From Stutzerimonas urumqiensis (GTDB taxonomy: Bacteria > Pseudomonadota > Gammaproteobacteria > Pseudomonadales > Pseudomonadaceae), in the NCBI RefSeq assembly GCF_003640395.1, contig NZ_RBZQ01000001.1, positions 1-64,000 of the forward strand: a stretch of DNA of 64,000 bases, in the 5' to 3' direction. Within the stretch, counting starts at the first letter, position 1, and each line of letters opens with the position of its first letter. This document shows positions 6,888-15,362 of this stretch, piece after piece. Below the pieces are notes generated by a model, which was given only the letters and a program-made list of their open reading frames with translations, did not search any database and was not told where the DNA came from. Position numbers and translations under genes: made by a program.

Positions 6888-8474
6888 GTGTTGCTTTCGA
6901 TGCTGGATTGGCGATGGCTGGCCGGCGCGGTGTCGCTGCTGGTCGCGGGGGCGTTCGTGCTGCTGCGCCAGCATTGGCGGGTCGGCGAGCTGCGAAGCGC
7001 GTTGGACATGGCGCTGGCGCAGGTCGAGGCGCAGCGGCAGTCGCTCGAGCGGCACATCGGCGAGAGCCGCGAGCTGCATTCGGCGGTACGCGCCGAGCGG
7101 GCGCATGTCGAGCAGCTGGAGCGGCAGCTGGATATCGCACGCGACGAAACCGCCATGCTGCGCCATGACGCGGCCCAGCGCGGCGAGCAGCTCGCCGACA
7201 CCCGCAGCCAGGCCGAAGCCGCCAAGGCGCAGCGCCTGCAACTGGCCGAGCAGCACGAGCAATTGCGCCAGGCGCATCAACGGCTGGTCGAGCAGCACGA
7301 GGCGCTGCAGGATCGCTTCGCCCAGCAGGCCCGCGAGCACGCGACCCTCGCCAGCACGCTGGAGCAGAAGGAGCAGCACTTCGCCGAACAGCAGCAGCTG
7401 CTCAAGGAGAGCCGCGACCAGCTCAAACTGGAGTTCGAACAGCTCGCCGGGCAGATCTTCGAGGCCAAGGGGCAGGCTTTTTCGCAGCACAGCCAGCAGT
7501 CGCTCGACGCCTTGCTCAAGCCCTTCCGCGAACAGATCGAGGGCTTTCGAAGCAAGGTCGAGGACATTCACCACAAGGATGCCCAGCAGCAGGCCGCGCT
7601 GATTAATGAGCTGGCGCATCTGAAGGAACTCAATCGCCAGATCACCCAGGAAGCCCATGACCTCAGCACGGCCTTGCGGGGCCAGAAAAAGGCGCAAGGC
7701 AACTGGGGCGAACTCATCCTGGAAAACGTGCTGGAACGCTCCGGGCTGATGGCCGGGCGCGATTTCAAGCGCGAGGTCAGCATCGATACCGACGACGGGC
7801 GCAAGCGGCCGGACGCGATCGTCTACCTGCCGCAGGGCAAGCACCTCGTTATCGACGCCAAGGTCTCGCTCAACGCCTACACCCGCTACATCAATGCCGA
7901 GGATGACGCCGAGCGCCGCATCGCGCTGGGCGAGCACGTCAGTGCCGTGGCGCAACGCATCCGCGAACTGGCGGACCGGAACTACCACGCGCTGCCTGGC
8001 CTGCGGGCGCCGGAGATGGTGTTCATGTTCGTGCCGGTGGAATCGGCCTTCGTCGAAGCGCTCAAGGCCGACGAGACGCTCTTTCAGAAGGCCATCGAGC
8101 GCAACGTGCTGGTGGCCACGCCGACCACGCTGCTGACCAGCCTGAACATCGTCCGCCAGCTCTGGCGCTTCGAAGACCAGAACCGCCACACCGCCGAACT
8201 GGCCGACCGCGCGACCAAGGTCTACGACAAGCTGCGCACCTTCCTGGGCAGCATGGATGGCGTCGGCAAGAGCCTGGACAAGGCGCAGGAGGCGTATCGC
8301 AAGGCCTGCGACCAGCTCGTCAGCGGCAAGGGCAACCTGGTCAAGCAGGTGAACGACTTCCGCCAGCTCGGCGTGGCGGTCAAGGGCGAGATCGGCGAGG
8401 CCTGGGTCGACCGCGCCGACCTCGAGCTGGGCCTCGCACCGCAGGCGACGGTCGTGCAGATCGAGCGGGAGTGA
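6888..8474 (+). CDS. rmuC: DNA recombination protein RmuC
   Basis: About 528 residues. One N-terminal membrane segment (WLAGAVSLLVAGAFVLL) is followed by a long coiled coil (about residues 35-220, rich in Glu/Gln/Ala) and then the RmuC nuclease-like domain (GNWGELILENVLERSGL, HLVIDAKVSLNAY, FVPVESAF). RmuC proteins limit rearrangement at inverted repeats. The start is uncertain: GAGGAGG at 6876-6882 points to GTG 6888 or TTG 6891, while a TTG at 6870 would lie before the ribosome site. A large repeat field begins directly downstream. Confidence 0.92.
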   Translation: MLLSMLDWRWLAGAVSLLVAGAFVLLRQHWRVGELRSALDMALAQVEAQRQSLERHIGESRELHSAVRAERAHVEQLERQLDIARDETAMLRHDAAQRGEQLADTRSQAEAAKAQRLQLAEQHEQLRQAHQRLVEQHEALQDRFAQQAREHATLASTLEQKEQHFAEQQQLLKESRDQLKLEFEQLAGQIFEAKGQAFSQHSQQSLDALLKPFREQIEGFRSKVEDIHHKDAQQQAALINELAHLKELNRQITQEAHDLSTALRGQKKAQGNWGELILENVLERSGLMAGRDFKREVSIDTDDGRKRPDAIVYLPQGKHLVIDAKVSLNAYTRYINAEDDAERRIALGEHVSAVAQRIRELADRNYHALPGLRAPEMVFMFVPVESAFVEALKADETLFQKAIERNVLVATPTTLLTSLNIVRQLWRFEDQNRHTAELADRATKVYDKLRTFLGSMDGVGKSLDKAQEAYRKACDQLVSGKGNLVKQVNDFRQLGVAVKGEIGEAWVDRADLELGLAPQATVVQIERE

Positions 8475-8557
8475 TGGCCGGGCGCCTGGCGCCGTACCGA
8501 TCGACCCCGCCGTCCTCGTCGCCCGACATCCCGTCCGGGGTGGCCGTATCGGTAGCC

Positions 8558-8674
8558 GTAGGAGCGAGCTTGCTCGCGAAGGGCCGGTGAGTCGAAAAGC
8601 TTCGCCAGCAAGCTCGCTCCTACAGGTAAGCGCCGCGGTTCGGGCTTTTTCGTAGGAGCGAGCTTGCTCGCGAA
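8558..8674. repeat. Three palindromic intergenic elements in alternating orientation
   Basis: Copies of GTAGGAGCGAGCTTGCTCGC at 8558-8580 and 8652-8674 flank an inverted copy at 8601-8623. Each core is self-complementary, and neighbouring copies can also pair with one another to form larger hairpins. This arrangement is typical of REP-like pseudomonad elements. They lie just after rmuC, where they may act as 3'-end structures. Confidence 0.85.
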
Positions 8675-9185
8675 GCGGGTGGGATTTCGACCGACGGAAC
8701 GGCGAATGGCGGAAGGGCGCAATGGCGAACGGCGAATAATGGCGGAACGACGAAACGGCGATCGTAGGGCGCATTCGCGAAGCCATGCATCGGTTTCGCA
8801 TCGGTGGTGTCGCCGGCGGATTGTTCGCTGCGCTCCTGAATCCGCCCTACGGTGTTGGCGTTACGCCGGGTGATCCGATCGCGAGCAAGCTCGCTCCTAC
8901 AGGTAAGCGCCGCGGTTCGGGCTTTTTCGTAGGAGCGAGCTTGCTCGCGAAGCGGGTGGGATTTCGGACCGACGGAACGGCGAATGGCGGAAGGGCGCAA
9001 TGGCGAACGGCGAACGGCGAATAATGGCGGAATGGCGGAATGGCGATCATAGGGTGCATTCGCGAAGCCATGCACCGGTTTCGCATCGGTGGTGTCGCCG
9101 GCGGATTGTTCGCTGCGCTTTTGAATCCACCCTACGGTGTCGGGGTTTCGCCGGGTGAGCTGACCGCGAGCAAGCTCGCTCCTAC
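8624..9185. repeat. Tandem duplication of a unit of about 280 bp made of palindromic modules
   Basis: The stretch starting AGGTAAGCGCCGCGG at 8624 recurs at 8901, an offset of 277 bases. Each unit holds one GTAGGAGCGAGCTTGCTCGC element (8652, 8929), a low-complexity series of short GGCGAA/GGCGGAA-type words, a module around GCATTCGCGAAGCCATGCA, the phrase GGATTGTTCGCTGCGCT, and an inverted GCGAGCAAGCTCGCTCCTAC (8881, 9166). The copies differ by scattered substitutions. No credible gene lies between 8475 and 9224; the short open frames there are created by the repeats. Confidence 0.85.
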
Positions 9186-9224
9186 AGGTGGGGCTGTTCC
9201 CGTCTTCAGGACAGCCCCGACTCA

Positions 9225-9878
9225 TCACAGGAAGGTAAACAGCGTCTCCTTCGGCAGGCGCGACTTCGGCAGGCCGGCGTTGAAGTCGCTGTCGCTGCGA
9301 TAGCCCAGCGCGACCATCACTACGCTGGTCAGGCCGCGCTCGCGCAGGCCCAGCGCCTGGTCGAGGGCCTTGGCATCGAAGCCTTCCATCGGCGTGGCGT
9401 CGATGCCCGCGGCGGCGGCACCGAGCAGCAGCGTACCCGCCGCGAGGTAGACCTGCTTTTCCATCCAGTGCGGCAGGTCCTTGTGTTCGTAGCGGTGCAG
9501 GTCGACATAGCCCGCGCGCGTGGCGTGCTGGGCCGCGCGCGCTTCGGGCTTGGCGAAGCGGCCGTCGCGTTCCTCCTGATCGAGCAAGGCCGTCATGTGT
9601 TCGGGCGTGATGTCGGTGCGGGCGCAGAACAGCACCACGTGCGAAGCGTTGAGGACCTTCGGCTCGTTGTAGGCGAAGTTGCCCTGCGTGCCCTTGGCCA
9701 GCCGGGCCTTGCCTTCCGCGGTCGAGGCGACCACGAAGTGCCAGGGCTGCGAGTTGACCGACGAGGGGCTGTGGTGCAGCAGCTCGAGCAGTTCGTCGAC
9801 CGTTTCCTGCGCGATGGTGCGGCTCGGGTCGTAGGCCTTGGTGGCGTAGCGTCGTTTAGCGGCGGCGGTGAGGCTCAT
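9225..9878 (-). CDS. nfsB: NfsB-like FMN nitroreductase / dihydropteridine reductase
   Basis: 217 residues. It matches E. coli NfsB through its length: KRYATKAYD in place of KRHSTKAFD, then SPSSVNSQPWHF, ASHVVLFCA, DQEERDGRFA, EGFDAKALD, and the terminal LPKSRLP. These proteins are oxygen-insensitive, homodimeric, FMN-dependent NAD(P)H nitroreductases. The start MSLTAAAKRRY follows AGGAG eight bases upstream; an in-frame start 18 codons earlier lacks such a site. The gene lies 50 bp downstream of an MDR-family oxidoreductase on the same strand, so the two are probably one operon. Confidence 0.92.
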   Translation of the reverse strand: MSLTAAAKRRYATKAYDPSRTIAQETVDELLELLHHSPSSVNSQPWHFVVASTAEGKARLAKGTQGNFAYNEPKVLNASHVVLFCARTDITPEHMTALLDQEERDGRFAKPEARAAQHATRAGYVDLHRYEHKDLPHWMEKQVYLAAGTLLLGAAAAGIDATPMEGFDAKALDQALGLRERGLTSVVMVALGYRSDSDFNAGLPKSRLPKETLFTFL

Positions 9879-9928
9879 GTTTCCGTTCTCCTGTGGTGAA
9901 TTAGCGATGATCGAGCGCGACCGCCTGA

Positions 9929-10936
9929 TCAAAAACCTGCCAGTACTACCTTGCCCCGCGCCTTGCCGCTTTCGATCAGGGCATGGGCGCGGCGCAGGTT
10001 GGCGGCGTTGATAACGCCGAAATGCTCGCCGAGCGTGGTGCGCAGCGTCGAGTCGTCGATCAGCGCGCTGACCCGGTTGAGCAGCTCATGTTGGCGAAGC
10101 ATATCGTCGGTCTGGAACAGCGAGCGGGTGAACATCAGCTCCCAGTGCAGCGACAGGCTCTTGCGCTTGAGCGGCAGGGCATCGAGCTGCGCCGGGTCGT
10201 CGATCAGCGCCAGCTTGCCTTGCGGGCGCAGCACCTCGATCAGCTGCGCGTAGTGCTGGTCGGTGTTGGTGAGGCTGGCGACCTGGCTGACCTCCGGCAC
10301 GCCCAGCGCCTGCAACTGCGGCGCGAGCGGACGGCTGTGATCGATGACGTGATGCGCGCCGAGCGACTGCACCCAGTCGCGGGTTTCGGCGCGCGAGGCG
10401 GTGCCGATCACGGTCAGCCCGGTCAGCTGCCGGGCCAGCTGCGTCAGGATCGAACCCACGCCACCGGCCGCTCCCATGATCAGCAGGCTCTCGCCCTGGC
10501 CGGCCCCTTCCCGGTTGCCGAGCCTGTCGAACAGCAATTCCCAGGCGGTGATAGAGGTCAGCGGCAACGCGGCAGCCTGGGCGAAATCCAGGCTGCGCGG
10601 CTTGTGGCCGACGATGCGCTCATCCACCAGCTGCCGTTCGCTGTAGCTGCCGGGACGGGTCAAATCGCCGGCATAGAAGACTTCGTCGCCCGGCTGGAAC
10701 AGCGTCACCTGCGAACCGACCGCACGCACCACGCCGGCCGCGTCCCAGCCGAGCACGCGCGGCGCGTCGGTCGGCGAGCCGCGGCGAACCTTGGTGTCGA
10801 CCGGATTGACCGAGAGTGCGCGCACCTCGACCAGGAGATCGCGCGGCCCCGGTTGCGGCTCCGGCAGGTCGAGTTCGATCAGGGCCTGTGGATCGTCGAT
10901 GGGCAGGTCATGCTGGCGATAGGCGATGGCTTTCAT
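9929..10936 (-). CDS. MDR-family zinc-type alcohol dehydrogenase-like / quinone oxidoreductase
   Basis: 335 residues. The N-terminal GroES-like domain (DLLVEVRALSVNPVDTKVRRG) and the NADPH-binding Rossmann motif (MGAAGGVGSILTQLARQL) identify a medium-chain dehydrogenase/reductase. The catalytic zinc cysteine and the structural four-cysteine lobe are missing, as in quinone oxidoreductases and the YhdH/ZADH-like group. The ATG follows TAGGAGC. It probably forms an operon with nfsB and is divergent from a LysR gene, which suggests an electrophile- or quinone-stress module. The substrate is unknown. Confidence 0.88.
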   Translation of the reverse strand: MKAIAYRQHDLPIDDPQALIELDLPEPQPGPRDLLVEVRALSVNPVDTKVRRGSPTDAPRVLGWDAAGVVRAVGSQVTLFQPGDEVFYAGDLTRPGSYSERQLVDERIVGHKPRSLDFAQAAALPLTSITAWELLFDRLGNREGAGQGESLLIMGAAGGVGSILTQLARQLTGLTVIGTASRAETRDWVQSLGAHHVIDHSRPLAPQLQALGVPEVSQVASLTNTDQHYAQLIEVLRPQGKLALIDDPAQLDALPLKRKSLSLHWELMFTRSLFQTDDMLRQHELLNRVSALIDDSTLRTTLGEHFGVINAANLRRAHALIESGKARGKVVLAGF

Positions 10937-11034
10937 GCGGGGCTCCTATGAAAAAGGCAGGGCGCGATGCTGACCTGTCCCGTTTTCAGCAAAAAGAGGC
11001 AGAATCGGGCATCACTTTCTCGGCAGGAGGGAAA

Positions 11035-11952
11035 ATGCTCCGATTCGACGACCTCGCGCTGTTCGTCCGCTCGGCGGCTCTGGGCAGCTTTTCCAGCGCG
11101 GCGCGCGAGGTGGATCTGCTGCCCGGGCAGGTCAGCGCCGCCATCCAGCGTCTGGAGCGTGAGCTGGACATCCGCCTGTTCGCGCGCTCGACCCGCAGCC
11201 TGCGGCTGACCGCCGAGGGCGAGCAGTACCTGCCCTATGCGCGCGAGGTACTGGAGACGCTGCGCGAGGGCCGCGAGCGCCTGCGCCCGGAGAGCGCCGA
11301 ACTGCACGGGATGCTGCAAGTGGCGGCGCCATCGGATTTCGGCCGCAACCGCCTGCTGCCCTGGCTGGACGACTTCCGTGCGCTGCACCCACGGCTGCAA
11401 GTCCGCTTCTTTCTGTCGGATCAGGTGGCCGACATCTTTCGCGATCCGATCGACGTGGCGATTCGCTACGGGCGCATGGAAGACGCAAGCTTCGTCGCGC
11501 TGCCCCTCGCGCCGGCCAACCGCCGGGTGCTGGTGGCATCGCCCGAGTACCTGATCCGCAGCGGTCGGCCGTCGACGCTCGACGATCTGGCCGGGCACGC
11601 GGGCCTGATCTACATGCTGCATGGGCGGGCGTACGACAAGTGGGCCTTCGAGCTGGAGGGGCGCCGGCGGGTGGTTCCGGTCGCCGGCGCGCTGTTCAGC
11701 GATGACGCCGATGTGGTGCGCCGCTGGGCCGTGGCGGGGCAGGGCGTCGCCTACAAGTCCTGGCTCGATGTCAGCGACGACGTTGCCGCCGGACGGCTCG
11801 AGGTGCTCTTGGACGGGGTTGGGGCCGCGTTGCCGCTGCATCTGGTCTGCCCGCACCGGCGACAGTACTCGCCGGCGATCCGGCAGCTGCACGGTTTGTT
11901 GCGGGCTCGCTGCGAGGCATTGACCGATGCGCTCGCCGCGTGGCCGGCATAG
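11035..11952 (+). CDS. LysR-family transcriptional regulator
   Basis: 305 residues. The N-terminal winged helix (FDDLALFVRSAALGSFSSAA, then PGQVSAAIQRLERELDIRLF) and the two-lobed effector domain are typical of LysR proteins. The subgroup resembles those beside oxidoreductases: RDPIDVAIRYGRMEDASFVA is the usual motif of that lineage. The ATG lies five bases after AGGAGG. The gene is divergent from the MDR-nfsB pair across a 98-bp gap, the classical arrangement for a LysR regulator and its target. That regulatory link is inference. Confidence 0.9.
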   Translation: MLRFDDLALFVRSAALGSFSSAAREVDLLPGQVSAAIQRLERELDIRLFARSTRSLRLTAEGEQYLPYAREVLETLREGRERLRPESAELHGMLQVAAPSDFGRNRLLPWLDDFRALHPRLQVRFFLSDQVADIFRDPIDVAIRYGRMEDASFVALPLAPANRRVLVASPEYLIRSGRPSTLDDLAGHAGLIYMLHGRAYDKWAFELEGRRRVVPVAGALFSDDADVVRRWAVAGQGVAYKSWLDVSDDVAAGRLEVLLDGVGAALPLHLVCPHRRQYSPAIRQLHGLLRARCEALTDALAAWPA

Positions 11953-12028
11953 ACCTTAGCGGAACGGCTAGCGGCCAGGCGGGTCTCGATGCGGTAACGT
12001 TGCCTCTTTGTCCGCCCCGGAGATCGCC

Positions 12029-13024
12029 ATGCCCCGCCTGAACCTCAAACGCTTCGCCCCGCTTGCTGCCACCGCAGCGCTCGCCGCGCTGGTCGGTCCG
12101 TTCATGCCTGCTGTGCACGCGGCCGCGCCGGCCCAGCAGACCGTGCAGGTGCCGGGCTTCTATCACTTCTCGCTGGGCGATGCGCAGGTGACGGCGCTCT
12201 ACGATGGCTACGTCGACCTCAAGCCCGAGCTGCTCAAGGGCGTTTCGGCAGAGGACCTGCAAAGCCTGCTGGCCAAGATGTTCCTCGATTCGAGCAAGGG
12301 CGTGCAGACGGCGGTCAACGCCTTCCTGGTCAACACGGGAGGCAACCTGGTCCTGGTCGACACCGGGGCGGCGTCCTGCTTCGGACCGACGCTCGGCGTG
12401 ATCCAGGCCAACCTGAAAGCGGCCGGCTACCGGGCCGAGCAGGTCGATTCCGTGTTGCTCACCCACCTGCACGCCGATCACGCCTGCGGGTTGCTGGACG
12501 CCGCCGGCAAGCCGGCCTTCCCGAACGCGACCGTCTACGTACCTCACGCCGAGGCCGCGCACTGGTTGGATCCGGACGTGGCGGCCAAGGCGCCGAAGGA
12601 GGCGCGCGGCTTCTTCGAGATGGCGCAGACCGCGGTCGAGCCTTACCGGGCGGACAGCCGATTGGTGATGTTCGAGCCGGGCGACAGCCTGGTCGGCGGC
12701 ATCACGGCGGTGCCGCTGATCGGCCACACGCCCGGGCACACCGGTTATCTGGTCGCGTCCGGCGGCAAGAGCCTGCTGCTGTGGGGCGACGTGATCCATA
12801 GCCACGCCGTGCAGTTCGCGCGGCCGGAGGTGGCGATCGAGTTCGACGTGGACAGCGCCAAGGCGATCGAATCGCGCAAGAAGGTGCTCGCCGATGCCGC
12901 ACAGGACAAGCTGCTCATCGGCGGCGCGCACCTGCCCTTTCCGGGGTTGGGCCACGTTCGCCAGGACGGCGAAGGCTATGCCTGGGTGCCGGTCGAGTAC
13001 GGCCCCCTGCGCACCGATCGCTGA
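12029..13024 (+). CDS. Secreted MBL-fold metallo-hydrolase
   Basis: 331 residues. A signal peptide (APLAATAALAALVGPFMPAV, cut after AHA/AAA near residue 32) indicates export. The metallo-beta-lactamase core has H-x-H-x-D-H at residues 146-151 (HLHADH), the later His in GHTPGHTGY, Asp in WGDVIH, and a final His in GGAHLPFPGLGH. It should bind two zinc ions. Relatives include lactonases and quorum-quenching-like hydrolases, but the substrate cannot be read from sequence. GGAG precedes the start. It stands alone between the LysR gene and a sensor kinase. Confidence 0.87.
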   Translation: MPRLNLKRFAPLAATAALAALVGPFMPAVHAAAPAQQTVQVPGFYHFSLGDAQVTALYDGYVDLKPELLKGVSAEDLQSLLAKMFLDSSKGVQTAVNAFLVNTGGNLVLVDTGAASCFGPTLGVIQANLKAAGYRAEQVDSVLLTHLHADHACGLLDAAGKPAFPNATVYVPHAEAAHWLDPDVAAKAPKEARGFFEMAQTAVEPYRADSRLVMFEPGDSLVGGITAVPLIGHTPGHTGYLVASGGKSLLLWGDVIHSHAVQFARPEVAIEFDVDSAKAIESRKKVLADAAQDKLLIGGAHLPFPGLGHVRQDGEGYAWVPVEYGPLRTDR

Positions 13025-13154
13025 TCCCTTGCCGCCGCCCTCTGTCGCGGGCGCGGCGGCTCTGCTAAACCTCACCTGAACGGCAGGCGTTCCAGACGCA
13101 TCTGGCGCCTGCTCCAGCAGCTCGCATGCTGCCCCGACCCGAGACGCTGCCCAC

Positions 13155-15362
13155 GTGTCGATTCGCTCCCGTCTGATCTGGCTCGTATTGGCGGTCCTGG
13201 CACCGACCCTGGTGTTCGCGGCGCTGGCGACCTTCTCGGTCTATCAATCGCAGTGGAAGCGCGTCTCGCAGAGCATGCGGGAGACCACTCACGCGGTGGC
13301 GCTGGCGATCGACCGGGACCTGGCTCGCTACGACGCCATTCTGGCGACGATGGCCATGTCGCCGGGACTGACCAACGGTGACCTGTCGACCTTCCACCGG
13401 CGGGCCTCGCAGCTCGCGCGACCGCTCTGGACGGGCATCGTGGTGTATGACGCCGAAGGCATCCCGCTGCTCGATACGCGCCGGCCCTACGGCGAACCCC
13501 TGCCGATGCCGCCCAGCTTGCCGAGCATCATCGCCCGCTCGCAGATGGACGTCAGTCCGTTGTTCACCGATCCGGTGGACGGCAGCTACGCCTTCGCCCT
13601 CCATCGGCCGGTGCTCCGGGACGGCAAGGTGATCAATTACCTTGGCATGGAGTTTCCCGCCTCGCGGATCGCCGCCACGCTGGCCGAGCAGGGAATGCCC
13701 AAGCGCTGGCTCGGCGTGGTCATGGACCAGCGCCACGTCGTGGTCGCGCGGACGCGCAATCCCGAGGCGCACATCGGCGAGCGCGCCAGCGAAGATTTTC
13801 GCAAGGCGCTCAGCGAGCGGCCGGCGGGGGTGGTCGAGTCCACCACGCTCGACGGCGAGAAGGTCCTGTCGTTCTTCAGCCGCGCGCATGACTCCGGCTG
13901 GACGATCGTGATCGCCATTCCGCGAAACGAACTGCTCGCCAGCGCGCTGGCATCGATCGGTACGGTGCTGGCAGGCATTCTCATCGTGCTGGCGATCGCC
14001 ATCGGGCTGGCCTTCGCCGTTGGGCGGACCATCACGCGCCCGCTGGCCCTGCTCGACGAGGCCGCGAAGGCGCTGGGACGGGGAGAGCCCGTCAGCGCGC
14101 CGATCACCGGCATCGACGAGACCGACCGCACCGCCCGGGTGCTGGCCGATGCGAGCCAGAAGATCCATCGCGCCAGCGCCGACATGGCCGAGCAGGTGGC
14201 GGCCGCCGTGGCGCAGGCCGAGCGCTCGCACCAGGCGCTGCTGCAAGGCCAGAAGCTCGAGGCGCTGGGCCGGCTGACCGGCGGCATCGCCCATGATTTC
14301 AACAACCTTCTGCAAAGCATGACCGTCGGTTTGCAGCTGGCCGACATGCTCTCGACCGATCCACGCGCCAAGCGCGCGCTCGATGCCTGCCAGCGCTCGG
14401 TGGGGCGCGGTACCCAGCTGACACGGCAACTGATGACCTTCAGCCGCAACCGCACCGACGAATCCAGGCAGCTTGACCTGCGCGAGCTGGTGCTCGGCAT
14501 GAGCGATCTGCTCGGAGGCGCCTTGCCGAGCCGCGTGGTGCTGCGGTTCGACCTGCCCGAAGGCGCCTGGGTGACCGTCGCCGACCCGCTGCAATGCGAA
14601 CTGGCGGTCCTCAACATGGCGCTCAACGCCCGCGATGCGATGCCGCAGGGCGGGCAACTCGTCATCAGCCTGACGGGCACGACGCTCGCCGCCGGCAATC
14701 GCTTCAATCTGCCTGACGGCGACTACATCGAGCTGCGCGTTTCCGATACCGGTCACGGCATGAGCGCCGAGGTGGCGGCCAAGGCGTTCGAGCCCTTCTT
14801 CACCACCAAGTCGGTGGGCGAGGGCACCGGGCTCGGGCTCGCGCAGGTGTATGGGTTCGCGCGCCAGTCGCAGGGCATGGTGACGCTCGACAGCCGGGTT
14901 GGCGAGGGCACTCGCATCGCCCTGTTGCTGCCTCGGGCCGCGCGCGCGGCCATGCCGCAGGTCGCTGAGTCAGCGCAGCGGCCATTGGTGGCGGGTCAGG
15001 CACGGGTGCTGCTGGTGGATGACGATGCCGAAGTGCGCGACGTGGTCGCGCCCATGCTCGAGGCGCTCGGTTATCAGGTGGACGTGGCGAGCGATGCCGA
15101 GTCTGCGCTCGGCCGCCTCGAGGCGGCGAACGAGCCGGCGATCGATGTGCTGTTCTCCGACATCGTGATGCCCGGCCGGATGGACGGCGTCGGGCTGGCG
15201 CAGACGGTCCGCGAGCGCTATCCGGGCGTGCCGATCCTGCTGGCCACCGGCTACACCGAGCGCGCGCCCGCCGAGCATGGCTTTCGCGTGCTGGCCAAGC
15301 CGTTCGACATCGACCTGCTCGCCGGCGCCTTGCGCGAGGCGGTCGAGACGCGCGCGGGCTAG
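13155..15362 (+). CDS. Hybrid sensor histidine kinase/response regulator
   Basis: 735 residues starting at GTG. Order: membrane segment (LIWLVLAVLAPTLVFAALAT), periplasmic Cache-type sensor (about 35-260), second membrane segment (VLAGILIVLAIAIGLAFAVG), HAMP, a HisKA box GGIAHDFNNLLQSM with phospho-acceptor His380, an ATPase domain (NMALNARDAM, DTGHGMS, GTGLGLAQVYG), and a receiver (VLLVDDDAEVRD) with Asp669 as the expected phosphorylation site. No DNA-binding output is attached, so the partner regulator must be elsewhere. Its stop codon overlaps the stop of the convergent topoisomerase gene. Confidence 0.92.
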   Translation: MSIRSRLIWLVLAVLAPTLVFAALATFSVYQSQWKRVSQSMRETTHAVALAIDRDLARYDAILATMAMSPGLTNGDLSTFHRRASQLARPLWTGIVVYDAEGIPLLDTRRPYGEPLPMPPSLPSIIARSQMDVSPLFTDPVDGSYAFALHRPVLRDGKVINYLGMEFPASRIAATLAEQGMPKRWLGVVMDQRHVVVARTRNPEAHIGERASEDFRKALSERPAGVVESTTLDGEKVLSFFSRAHDSGWTIVIAIPRNELLASALASIGTVLAGILIVLAIAIGLAFAVGRTITRPLALLDEAAKALGRGEPVSAPITGIDETDRTARVLADASQKIHRASADMAEQVAAAVAQAERSHQALLQGQKLEALGRLTGGIAHDFNNLLQSMTVGLQLADMLSTDPRAKRALDACQRSVGRGTQLTRQLMTFSRNRTDESRQLDLRELVLGMSDLLGGALPSRVVLRFDLPEGAWVTVADPLQCELAVLNMALNARDAMPQGGQLVISLTGTTLAAGNRFNLPDGDYIELRVSDTGHGMSAEVAAKAFEPFFTTKSVGEGTGLGLAQVYGFARQSQGMVTLDSRVGEGTRIALLLPRAARAAMPQVAESAQRPLVAGQARVLLVDDDAEVRDVVAPMLEALGYQVDVASDAESALGRLEAANEPAIDVLFSDIVMPGRMDGVGLAQTVRERYPGVPILLATGYTERAPAEHGFRVLAKPFDIDLLAGALREAVETRAG

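Noticed and set aside
5832..8801. A 989-codon minus-strand open frame spanning the Tsx-like gene and the whole of rmuC
   Set aside because: Only the last 264 codons have family features and a ribosome site. The rest is the complement of rmuC and repeat sequence, open because of high GC.
8475..9224. CRISPR array
   Set aside because: Repeats are few, palindromic, in both orientations and irregularly spaced, with no cas genes nearby.
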